Source: Muribaculaceae bacterium (GTDB lineage: Bacteria > Bacillota > Clostridia > Lachnospirales > Lachnospiraceae). From it: a stretch of DNA of 37,012 nucleotides. Position numbers and translations under genes: made by a program. Of the stretch, positions 17,157 to 24,264 are shown piece after piece (the first letter of the stretch is position 1; every line of letters begins with the position of its first letter). The stretch spans positions 1 through 37,012 of the forward strand of contig JAMPCA010000014.1 in the NCBI GenBank assembly GCA_023666425.1, read 5' to 3'. Below the pieces are notes generated by a model, which was not told the DNA's origin, ran no database searches, and was given only the letters and a program-made list of their open reading frames with translations.

Positions 17157-18308
17157 ATGGACTATGGATTTGCAACCAGATGTATTTATGGAAATGGAAG
17201 GGATTTTGACAGGGATCAGACGGGAGCCATCAGCTTCCCGATTTATCAGACCGCGACGTATGCGCACCCGGAAGTGGGCTGCAGCACGGGCTTTGATTAC
17301 AGCAGATTACAGAATCCCACGAGACAGCAGGTGGAAAAAATAGTGGCTTCCCTTGAGGGAGGAACCGATGCGCTGGCATTTTCCAGCGGAATGGCTGCAA
17401 TCACAGCGATGATGGAGCTGTTTGCGCCGGGAGACCATCTGATTACGGATATGGATCTCTATGGCGGCAGCATTCGGCTGTTTCAGAATGTGAGCAGGAA
17501 AAATGGGATTTTATTCAGCCATATAGACTGCAGCACAGAGGACGCAGAAGCTTACATACAGGAAAATACAAAGGCCATTTTTATTGAAACGCCGACAAAT
17601 CCCATGATGCATGTGGTGGATATCCGCAAGGCCGCGGGGATTGCCAAAAAGCACGGCCTGCTTTTGATCGTGGACAACACGTTTATGTCGCCCTATTTTC
17701 AAAATCCTCTTGCGCTTGGCGCAGATATCGTGATTCACAGCGGCACCAAGTTTCTGGGAGGGCACAATGATACGCTGGCAGGATTTATCGTGACCGGTTC
17801 AGAGGAAATCTCGGACAGGCTCCGGTTTCTGATCAAGACTGTGGGGTCGGGGCTTTCGCCTTTTGACAGCTGGCTGATCATCCGGGGCATAAAAACGCTG
17901 CCGCTGCGCATGGAAAAGGCGCAGGAGAATGCGAAGGCGGTCGCAGAGTATCTTTTGAATGAGCCAAAGGTAAAGAAGGTCTATTATCCGGGAATACCGG
18001 GCAGCAGGGGATACGAGGTCTGTAAAAAGCAGGCAGGCGGGTTTGGCAGTATGCTGACATTTGAGGTGGAAAGCAGCAGGCTGGCGCATCATATTCTGAA
18101 ATCTACAAAACTGATTCCCTTTGCAGAGAGTCTCGGGGGGACGGAAACACTCCTCACATATCCGGTAACACAGACACATGCGGATGTGCCCGAGGAGGTG
18201 CGCATCAAAAACGGCATTACGGACAGAGTGCTCCGCCTTTCGGCCGGAATAGAGGATAAAAACGATCTGATCGCGGATCTTAAGCAGGCAATCGGGACAT
18301 TTGAATAA
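17157..18308 (+). CDS. PLP-dependent Cys/Met metabolism enzyme (MetB/MetC family)
   Basis: This 383-residue fold-type I PLP enzyme belongs to the family of cystathionine gamma-synthase, cystathionine beta-lyase and methionine gamma-lyase. The N-terminal YSRLQNPTRQQ segment and the SSGMAAI phosphate-binding region are present, as is LLIVDNTFMSPY. The Schiff-base lysine is in HSGTKFLGGHND (K198). Members differ in reaction (gamma-replacement or beta/gamma-elimination), and sequence alone does not separate them. The start at 17157 has AAGGAG six bases upstream; an in-frame ATG at 17073 lacks this. It is first of four closely spaced genes. The next is a second C-S lyase, so a role in trans-sulfuration or C-S bond cleavage is likely. 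Confidence 0.88.
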   Translation: MDYGFATRCIYGNGRDFDRDQTGAISFPIYQTATYAHPEVGCSTGFDYSRLQNPTRQQVEKIVASLEGGTDALAFSSGMAAITAMMELFAPGDHLITDMDLYGGSIRLFQNVSRKNGILFSHIDCSTEDAEAYIQENTKAIFIETPTNPMMHVVDIRKAAGIAKKHGLLLIVDNTFMSPYFQNPLALGADIVIHSGTKFLGGHNDTLAGFIVTGSEEISDRLRFLIKTVGSGLSPFDSWLIIRGIKTLPLRMEKAQENAKAVAEYLLNEPKVKKVYYPGIPGSRGYEVCKKQAGGFGSMLTFEVESSRLAHHILKSTKLIPFAESLGGTETLLTYPVTQTHADVPEEVRIKNGITDRVLRLSAGIEDKNDLIADLKQAIGTFE

Positions 18309-18322
18309 AGACGGGGGATGCT

Positions 18323-19510
18323 ATGCAAAAAGAAAACTTTGATTTTGACACAGTGACCGGGCGGAGGAATACGGACTGTCTAAAATATGATTTTGCCGCA
18401 AGGCGCGGAAAGCCGGAGGATGTTCTTCCTCTGTGGGTGGCGGACATGGATTTTAAGACGTCGGAACAGATACTGGACGCCATTCACAGAAGGGTGGAGC
18501 ATGGAATCTTCGGCTATACCGAGAGCGGAGAGAGGTATTTTGCGGCGGTCGCGGGCTGGATGCAAAAAAGGCACGGCTGGGAAATAGAAAGCAGCTGGCT
18601 GGTAAAAACGCCGGGTGTGGTGTTCGCGCTGGCCATGGCGGTCAAAGCATATACAAAGGAAGGCGATGCAGTTTTGATCCAGCAGCCGGTATACTATCCC
18701 TTTACAGAGGTGATTGAAGATAATGGCAGAGAAGTGGTCAGCAGCGATCTAATCTTAGGTGAAGACGGACAGTACCACATCGATTTTGCGGATTTGGAGA
18801 GAAAAATCGTGGAGCATGGGATTCGTCTGTTTCTGCTCTGCAGTCCGCACAATCCCGTGGGCAGGGTATGGACGGAGGAGGAATTGCGGAACATAGGGGA
18901 GATCTGCTTAAAGCATCATGTAGTGGTCGTGAGCGATGAAATCCATGCGGACTTTGTCTGGGGAGGGAGAAAACATACCGTTTTTGCCAGTCTGCAAAAA
19001 GAGCTGGAGGAAATATCCGTCACATGTACATCTCCGGCAAAAACCTTCAACCTTGCAGGGCTGCAGGTTTCCAATATCCTGATTCCGAACGGAAGTCTCC
19101 GCAGGAAGTTTAAAAAGCAGATTGCGGCGGCGGGGTACAGCCAGTTAAATGCCATCGGCCTGACGGCCTGCGAGGCGGCGTACTGTTATGGAAATGAATG
19201 GTATGAGGCGGTGACGAAGTATATCGGGGACAATATCCGGTTTATGAGAGAATATCTGCAGAGGGAGCTGCCGCAGCTTGCCATGATAGAACCGGAGGGA
19301 ACGTATCTTGTATGGGTGGATTTTCGGGGGCTGGGGCTGACGGAGTCCCGGCTGGAGGAGCTGATTGTGAAAAAAGCGAAGCTCTGGCTGGATTCCGGCG
19401 CTATATTTGGAAAATCGGGAGAGGGCTTCGAACGGTTTAATGTGGCCTGTCCGAGGGCGACTTTGGAGAAAGCCTTAGAACAGTTAAAAGGGGCGGTCGG
19501 CAATGTGTGA
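18323..19510 (+). CDS. MalY/PatB family C-S lyase (aminotransferase class I/II fold)
   Basis: This 395-residue PLP enzyme resembles MalY/PatB cystathionine beta-lyases, which cleave cystathionine or S-substituted cysteines to a thiol, pyruvate and ammonia. Visible signatures are LPLWVADMDF near residues 35-44, SPHNPVGRVW (174-183), SDEIHADF (204-211) and the PLP lysine K240 in TSPAKTFNLAGL. It starts 14 bases after the preceding gene and its stop lies inside the amidotransferase start, so the genes are co-transcribed. Two C-S lyase-type PLP enzymes of different fold subfamilies in one operon is unusual and suggests sequential or alternative substrates. Confidence 0.88.
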   Translation: MQKENFDFDTVTGRRNTDCLKYDFAARRGKPEDVLPLWVADMDFKTSEQILDAIHRRVEHGIFGYTESGERYFAAVAGWMQKRHGWEIESSWLVKTPGVVFALAMAVKAYTKEGDAVLIQQPVYYPFTEVIEDNGREVVSSDLILGEDGQYHIDFADLERKIVEHGIRLFLLCSPHNPVGRVWTEEELRNIGEICLKHHVVVVSDEIHADFVWGGRKHTVFASLQKELEEISVTCTSPAKTFNLAGLQVSNILIPNGSLRRKFKKQIAAAGYSQLNAIGLTACEAAYCYGNEWYEAVTKYIGDNIRFMREYLQRELPQLAMIEPEGTYLVWVDFRGLGLTESRLEELIVKKAKLWLDSGAIFGKSGEGFERFNVACPRATLEKALEQLKGAVGNV

Positions 19511-20276
19511 ATTATTTGGCGTAAGCAGCAGGGAAAAAACAAAAATCAACGATTTTTTGTGGGAATTCTATTCCCATAGCGGGGCGCATCCGCATGGCTG
19601 GGGGCTGGCCGTGTTTCAGAATGGTATGGCTTCCATAGAAAAAGAGCCGGTTCGGGCGGAGGCGAGCCTGTACCTGAAAAAGCGGCTGCGGCATGAGCTT
19701 TTTGTCCGGGACGCGATTGCCCATATCCGGCTTGCCACGAAGGGAAATATGGAGTATGAAAACTGTCACCCTTTTGTGAGGCAGGATAGCTCCGGACGGC
19801 TGTGGACACTGGCGCACAATGGGACGATGTTCCGGTGTCCGGCGCTGGAACCTTATTTTTACCAGCAGGAGGGGCAGACGGACAGCGAGCGGATTCTCTA
19901 TTATCTGGCAGACTGTATTGACGGAAAGCAGGAGGAAGCGGGGCGGCCGCTGACAGAGCGGGAGCGCTTTGACGTCGTCAATACGGCTGTATGTAACATC
20001 GCGGAGGGGAACAAGGTGAACCTTCTGGTGTTTGACGGGGAATGCCTTTATGTGCATACAAACTATGCGTCTTCTTTGTTCTATTTAAAGGAAGGAGGCA
20101 GCGCTTATTTTTCCACCCGGCCGCTGGGAAAATACCAGTGGAAGCCCCTGCCCATGTCCACGCTGTGTGTGTGGAAGGCGGGGGAACAGGTATATACGGG
20201 AACGAACCACCATTGCGAATATACTGACAATCCCAAAGATATGGAAGCACTGTTTCTGGATTACTCTGCACTATAA
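19503..20276 (+). CDS. stand-alone class II glutamine amidotransferase (EgtC/YafJ/Dug3-like)
   Basis: This 257-residue Ntn-type amidohydrolase has no synthase domain attached. The catalytic cysteine is C2 (MCELFGVSS), exposed after removal of Met1. Other GATase II residues are visible: PHGWGLAVF (residues 31-39), AHIRLATKG with its arginine, LAHNGTM for the oxyanion hole, and a TDSERILYYL acidic segment. Free-standing members include EgtC, which removes gamma-glutamate from an ergothioneine intermediate, and Dug3 in glutathione breakdown. It overlaps the MalY-like gene by eight bases and is followed directly by a glutamate-cysteine ligase-like gene. This supports gamma-glutamyl amide chemistry rather than ammonia delivery. 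The substrate is inferred, not shown. Confidence 0.85.
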   Translation: MCELFGVSSREKTKINDFLWEFYSHSGAHPHGWGLAVFQNGMASIEKEPVRAEASLYLKKRLRHELFVRDAIAHIRLATKGNMEYENCHPFVRQDSSGRLWTLAHNGTMFRCPALEPYFYQQEGQTDSERILYYLADCIDGKQEEAGRPLTERERFDVVNTAVCNIAEGNKVNLLVFDGECLYVHTNYASSLFYLKEGGSAYFSTRPLGKYQWKPLPMSTLCVWKAGEQVYTGTNHHCEYTDNPKDMEALFLDYSAL

Positions 20277-20294
20277 CGAATGGAGAATGCAACT

Positions 20295-21590
20295 ATGTTT
20301 GATATTACAAGGGACAAAATAAAAGATAAGCTTTTGTCCGGGGAATTCGGACTGGAGCTGGAAGCGCTGCGGACGGACAAAGACGGATATCTGGCGCACA
20401 CGCCGCATCCATTTCCGGATGACGCGCATATTGTCCGTGATTTCTGTGAAAACCAGATTGAGATCAACACCGGGGTGGAGTACAGTCCGCAGAAGGCGGT
20501 AGAGGCGATGGGAAAGTATTACCGCCGGATACTGGATACGTTAAGCCATTTGCCACAGCCGGAGCTTTTATGGGTATTTTCCAATCCGCCTTACATTAAA
20601 AATGAAGACGATATACCGGTGGCAGAGTTTACGGGCAGTGAAAGCTCAAAGACAATTTACCGGAATTATCTGTCTGAGCGGTACGGAAGATACAAAATGG
20701 CATTTAGCGGCATCCATCTGAACTATTCGTTTTCCGACGAGCTGCTCAAAGAGGCGTTTGCGCAAAGCGGGCAGAAGGATTTTGCGGATTACAAAAATCA
20801 GACGTATCTTAGGCTGGCGGAAAAGCTGGCGGCATACGGGTGGATTCTGGTTGCCGCCACGGCCGCAAGTCCGCTGCTTGACCGTTCCTATGTGGAAAAG
20901 GGAAAATGCGGGGAGGATGTATTTCTGGGGCTTGCCTCTGTGCGCTGCAGTGAGCTTGGGTACTGGAATTTTTTCACGCCCATGTTTGATTATACAAGCC
21001 TTGCCGCTTATGTGGACAGCATACGCGGCTACATCGGCAGGGGAATGATACAGGCGCCCTCGGAGTTATATTACCCGGTGCGGTTAAAGCCAAAAGGGAT
21101 CAATAATCTGGATGCGCTTGCAGCGCAGGGAGTCAACCACATAGAATTGCGGATGATTGACGTTAATCCTCTGGCGGAATATGGTCTGGATGTGTGGGAC
21201 GTGACATTTGCACAGCTGTTGATCTGCTGGCTTGCCGCCACGCCGGAGTTGAAGCTCAGCGAAAGGCAGCAGATTCAGGCGGTGCAGAATTATAAAAATG
21301 CCGCGCATTACGATCTGAAGACAGTTAAGATTGTCATGCCGGGGAGGGAAACCTGCCCGGCGGCAGATATGGCGTTATCTGTCATACGGGAGATGGAGGA
21401 ATTCTACCGGGAATATCCTGCGCCGGTGCAGGAGGTTTTGCAGTTTCAGGAGGAAAAATTCATAGATGCCGGGAAACGGTATGCGTGGCAGATCCGGGAG
21501 CGCTTCGGGGACGGCTATGTCAAAAACGGAGTGAAGCTGGCGGAGGACAGGATGCTGTGTGCAGGCAAAAACGGAGGAAAAGGCCTGTAA
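20295..21590 (+). CDS. glutamate-cysteine ligase family enzyme (GshA-like)
   Basis: This is a 431-residue ATP-dependent ligase of the GshA type. The N-terminal metal/ATP motif is FGLELEALRTDKDG (residues 18-31, with acidic E21 and E23). It is followed by TPHPFPDD and DFCENQIEINT (49-59), equivalent to the conserved acidic strand of GshA, and by FSGIHLNYSF with the substrate-side histidine. The enzyme is shorter than E. coli GshA (518 residues) and has no fused ATP-grasp domain, so it should stop at a gamma-glutamyl product. I prefer ATG 20295 because GGAGAA lies seven bases upstream; ATG 20280 is in frame but lacks a ribosome site. It is last in the four-gene operon. Confidence 0.85.
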   Translation: MFDITRDKIKDKLLSGEFGLELEALRTDKDGYLAHTPHPFPDDAHIVRDFCENQIEINTGVEYSPQKAVEAMGKYYRRILDTLSHLPQPELLWVFSNPPYIKNEDDIPVAEFTGSESSKTIYRNYLSERYGRYKMAFSGIHLNYSFSDELLKEAFAQSGQKDFADYKNQTYLRLAEKLAAYGWILVAATAASPLLDRSYVEKGKCGEDVFLGLASVRCSELGYWNFFTPMFDYTSLAAYVDSIRGYIGRGMIQAPSELYYPVRLKPKGINNLDALAAQGVNHIELRMIDVNPLAEYGLDVWDVTFAQLLICWLAATPELKLSERQQIQAVQNYKNAAHYDLKTVKIVMPGRETCPAADMALSVIREMEEFYREYPAPVQEVLQFQEEKFIDAGKRYAWQIRERFGDGYVKNGVKLAEDRMLCAGKNGGKGL

Positions 21591-21646
21591 CAGACTGAAA
21601 TTTGTGTTTTACGACATTCCCTCGCAGAAAACCGTAAATAAATGGA

Positions 21647-21675
21647 TTGATAAATTAGAGTATTAAAGTTAAAAT
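21647..21675 (+). promoter_or_regulatory. promoter of flavin reductase-like gene
   Basis: TTGATA (21647-21652), a 17-base spacer and TAAAAT (21670-21675). It gives this gene its own start, separate from the upstream operon. Confidence 0.65.
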
Positions 21676-21740
21676 AGAATCATATATATGCCATGCAGCA
21701 ATGCAGGATAAAAAGATGTAAATGAAAAGGAGCTGGAACA

Positions 21741-22298
21741 ATGAGAAAAGATTTCGGAGCAAAAACATGGATGTATCCCCTTCCGGTGCTGATTATCGGA
21801 ACCTATGATGAGAAGGGGGAGGCGGATGCCATGAATGCCGCATGGGGCGGGATTTATGACGCAAACAAGGTCGTCCTCTGTCTTAGCGCGGATCATAAGA
21901 CCACGGAAAATATCAGGACAAAGGAGGCGTTTACCATCAGCTTTGCCGACGAGAAGCATGTTGCGGCCTGCGATTATGTCGGGATTGTATCCGGGAACAA
22001 GGAGCCGGACAAGCTGAAAAAGGCAGGGTTTACCGTGACAAAAAGCGCCCATGTGGACGCGCCCGTGATCAATGAGCTGCCAATGGCTTTGGAGTGCAGG
22101 CTTGTAAAGTTTAATGAGGACGGAAATGTGATTGGTGAGATTGTCAATGTCAGTGCCGACGAATCGGTTCTCGGCGAAGACGGCATGGTTGATCCTGCAA
22201 AGCTGCGCCCCATTTCGTTTGACCCTGTCAATAACGGGTATCTTGTGCTGGGAGAACGGGTTGGCAATGCGTTTTCAGATGGAGCAAAAATCGAGTGA
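21741..22298 (+). CDS. flavin reductase family protein (flavoredoxin-like)
   Basis: This 185-residue FMN-binding split-barrel protein belongs to the flavin reductase-like (flavoredoxin/DIM6-NTAB) group. Family features are the early PVLIIGTYDEKGEADAMNAAW strand-turn that binds FMN, the VVLCLSADHKTTENIRTKEAF segment (about residues 44-64), and a C-terminal beta region ending in GYLVLGERVGNAF. These proteins reduce flavins or carry electrons in anaerobes. AAGGAG precedes the ATG. The neighbouring thiol-related operon suggests, without proving, a redox role linked to sulfur metabolism. Confidence 0.85.
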   Translation: MRKDFGAKTWMYPLPVLIIGTYDEKGEADAMNAAWGGIYDANKVVLCLSADHKTTENIRTKEAFTISFADEKHVAACDYVGIVSGNKEPDKLKKAGFTVTKSAHVDAPVINELPMALECRLVKFNEDGNVIGEIVNVSADESVLGEDGMVDPAKLRPISFDPVNNGYLVLGERVGNAFSDGAKIE

Positions 22299-22363
22299 AG
22301 TATCCATAAAACGGATGCCATATCGGTAAATATAAAAAATGACGGAAAAGGGACGGAAAGCAG

Positions 22364-22392
22364 TTGACAATATGGAGGAGGCGTGATAAATT
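22364..22392 (+). promoter_or_regulatory. promoter of structured leader RNA
   Basis: A perfect TTGACA (22364-22369), a 17-base spacer and TAAATT (22387-22392). The expected start is near 22400, about 220 bases before the next start codon. Confidence 0.65.
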
Positions 22393-22399
22393 ATAGGTA

Positions 22400-22604
22400 A
22401 TGAAAAGCTTCAGTGCTTTTGCGGCGATAGAGAGGAGCTACCCGTCCCGACTTTGCGGGCAATAGAAATACAAAGGTCGTCTCTGCCTATGGAATTATCA
22501 TAGGACTGCTCCCAGTCTTATTGAACATTAGTAGTTCAATAAGCGTGAATTGCAATTCAAAAAGAAATGTAATGCCTGAGCCTAACCGCTCAGGCAATTT
22601 CTTT
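22400..22604 (+). ncRNA. candidate structured leader RNA or small RNA, about 205 nt
   Basis: Between a promoter and a strong terminator lies a gene-free stretch dense in hairpins. These are aaaagc (22403-22408) with gctttt (22415-22420), cccg (22446-22449) with cggg (22456-22459), cctatg (22486-22491) with catagg (22499-22504), tattgaac (22519-22526) with gttcaata (22534-22541), and the perfect palindrome at 22546-22559. The terminator stem follows, and the gene at 22622 begins 17 bases after it. The layout fits a riboswitch-like attenuator, or an RNA antitoxin in front of a toxin gene. I recognise no known RNA class and see no tandem repeats. The boundaries are estimates. Confidence 0.5.
22561..22604 (+). 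terminator. strong intrinsic terminator before the frameshifted gene
   Basis: An outer 8-bp stem, aaagaaat (22561-22568) with atttcttt (22597-22604), and an inner 9-bp stem, tgcctgagc (22573-22581) with gctcaggca (22588-22596), are joined by a GTAA bulge. The U-rich right flank is TTTCTTT. It ends eight bases before the downstream ribosome binding site. Confidence 0.8.
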
Positions 22605-22621
22605 ATACGTTGGGAGGAAAC

Positions 22622-23387
22622 ATGAAAGATATAAGGCTTTTGGAGATTTTTCAGGATGCGAAAGAGATTCTGTGCAGGTATGATTATTATATCTATACTC
22701 AGAAACGTATCCTTCATCTTACAAATTCAGAGATTAAGATACCACATTTAATGGGTATGCAGTATCTTGGAGAACCGGGGCAGTTTACCGGGGATTATGG
22801 CGCTTATGCAATTAAAAAGCAGCGGATTACGATGGATTCGGTGGAAAAACTGGTGCGGAAATACTATAGGACGGAGGAAAAACAGCGAAGGATTCTGGAA
22901 ATGATCCATAGGAAACTGGACAATCTTGGAGAATTGGGGGATATGTTTTCTTCTTATTCAAGGCTGTCTGGGACTTGTTAAATCGGAAAGTGGAAAGGAT
23001 CTTTACCATTGCAATTCATTTATGACAACTTATCAGAATGACCGTGACAGGGACTCTTTTTTTCGCAATTTGACACACCGTTATGAGATAAACAAAATCA
23101 TCAGGGAAGATAAAGCAACGAAACGTGCAGAAGTCGTTTATCAGAGTATGGATGCCAGGAAGAGGGAGCAGACTGGAATAGAAAAAATGCTTGCAGCTGC
23201 AGGCATACATGCAGATGAAAAACTTATAAAAGCTCTCCTGCGGCTGAATAAGAAATTCGGCAGATACCATACGCTGGATATGTTGAATGACAGTGCGGCT
23301 TTGTTGGAAAAATGCACGGATAAAAGGGAAAAGAACCTTGTAATGGATTTCCTTGCATTGTGGAACAAAAAAGGAGATGGAGAATAA
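22622..23387 (+). pseudogene. frameshifted unrecognised gene, possibly PBECR4-like nuclease
   Basis: Two overlapping frames appear to encode one protein of about 255 residues. The first (22622-22981, 119 residues) starts after GGGAGG and has NSEIKIPHLMGMQYLGE followed by a helical tail. The second is offset by +1, is open from about 22926, ends at 23387 and contains SGKDLYHCNSFMTTYQNDRD and a charged helical C-terminus. The break lies between 22926 and 22981, where a GGGGG run (22935-22939) is a plausible slip site. The PHLMGMQ segment and the later LYHCNSF segment faintly recall PBECR4-type (Barnase/EndoU/colicin/RelE-like) nucleases, but this is weak. The gene is visibly more A+T-rich than its neighbours and sits behind the structured leader. 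Confidence 0.5.
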
Positions 23388-23487
23388 TACGGGATAAGGT
23401 AAAAGAGCAGTTAGATCATTAACCTCGAAATACCTTGTCCGACAGCACCCATTTCCTTAAACAACAAAAGGTATATACTGGAAAACA

Positions 23488-23520
23488 AACCGGGACTTCT
23501 TACGGAGTCCCGGTTTTTTT
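23488..23520 (+). terminator. strong intrinsic terminator after the frameshifted gene
   Basis: A perfect 10-bp stem (aaccgggact, 23488-23497, with agtcccggtt, 23506-23515) has an eight-base loop and a run of seven Ts to 23520. It separates the A+T-rich island from the sugar operon. Confidence 0.9.
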
Positions 23521-23541
23521 GTTACATATCCATAAAAAACG

Positions 23542-23567
23542 GAAACTGAATTTGTGAATTTGGTTTC
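23542..23567. promoter_or_regulatory. dyad GAAAC-N16-GTTTC, copy 1
   Basis: gaaac (23542-23546) and gtttc (23563-23567) are separated by 16 bases, immediately upstream of the -35 at 23568. It matches a second dyad at 23608-23633 in both arm sequence and spacing, so it is a candidate TetR operator. Confidence 0.55.
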
Positions 23568-23596
23568 TTGCTTTTTACATGAAAGGATCTTATAAT
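23568..23596 (+). promoter_or_regulatory. promoter of the TetR/galactoside operon
   Basis: TTGCTT (23568-23573), a 17-base spacer and a perfect TATAAT (23591-23596). The two GAAAC-N16-GTTTC dyads flank it on both sides. Confidence 0.75.
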
Positions 23597-23607
23597 GGAA
23601 AAAAGAG

Positions 23608-23633
23608 GAAACCGAAATTGAAAAAGTAGTTTC
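23608..23633. promoter_or_regulatory. dyad GAAAC-N16-GTTTC, copy 2
   Basis: gaaac (23608-23612) and gtttc (23629-23633), extendable to aggaaac and gtttcct, have the same 16-base spacing as copy 1. It lies just after the -10, near the expected transcription start. The dyad centres are 66 bases apart. Confidence 0.55.
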
Positions 23634-23691
23634 CTTTCGGGCATTACAATATGCAATACATCTTCGGAGCACTACAAGTAGGAGTTTAAGA

Positions 23692-24252
23692 ATGGAATTG
23701 CGGGAAACGATTTTAGAGGGAACGCTTCAGGTTTTTAATGAAAAAGGCCTGAAATTTACAATGGACGATATTGCCACGCGGTTAAAGATCAGCAAGAAAA
23801 CGATCTATACGGTATTCCGCGATAAAAACGACATGTTTCTTGCCATGGTGGACTACCTGTTTGATATGATTAAAAAAAGCGAGAGGGAGATTGTCGAAGA
23901 CGAAACGCTGGAAACGGTGGACAAGGTGCGCATGATTTTAGGCGTGCTGCCGGAGGCATACCGCGGCGTGGATTTCCGCCAGCTTTATCTGATGAAAGAT
24001 AAATACCCCAAGATCTATAAGCAGATCGAGCACCGTCTGGAAACCGGATGGGAGAATACGATTGCGCTGCTGGAACAGGGGATTGCGGAGGGCTGCATCC
24101 GCCCGGTTAAGATTCCGATTTTGAAAATGATGCTGGAGGCGTCGCTGGAGCAGTTTTTTCAGAGGGATATTCTGATACGGAATCATATTTCTTATACGGA
24201 CGCACTGGACGAAGTGGTGGATATTTTGATGAGTGGAATCATTGTGGAATGA
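23692..24252 (+). CDS. TetR/AcrR family regulator of the galactoside operon
   Basis: This 186-residue repressor has its helix-turn-helix at about residues 21-42 (FTMDDIATRLKISKKTIYTVF) and a helical C-terminal ligand domain. It is the first gene after the promoter at 23568, and the GH2 gene follows after 12 bases. The likely operators are the paired dyads at 23542 and 23608, implying autoregulation together with the sugar genes. TetR control of a glycosidase/GPH operon is less usual than LacI or AraC control. AGGAG precedes the ATG. The ligand is unknown, but a product of galactoside breakdown would fit the context. Confidence 0.87.
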   Translation: MELRETILEGTLQVFNEKGLKFTMDDIATRLKISKKTIYTVFRDKNDMFLAMVDYLFDMIKKSEREIVEDETLETVDKVRMILGVLPEAYRGVDFRQLYLMKDKYPKIYKQIEHRLETGWENTIALLEQGIAEGCIRPVKIPILKMMLEASLEQFFQRDILIRNHISYTDALDEVVDILMSGIIVE

Positions 24253-24264
24253 CGGAGGATTCGT

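Noticed and set aside
17157-21590. Full ergothioneine biosynthesis cluster
   Set aside because: Only EgtA-, EgtC- and EgtE-like functions are present; no EgtB sulfoxide synthase or EgtD methyltransferase gene is in the window.
22400-23387. Type III toxin-antitoxin system (ToxIN-like)
   Set aside because: The order promoter, RNA, terminator, gene fits, but the RNA has no tandem repeats and the protein does not resemble ToxN, so this stays a hypothesis.
23618-23650. Second promoter TTGAAA/TACAAT before the TetR gene
   Set aside because: The spacer is 21 bases, too long for sigma A; the promoter at 23568 is better.
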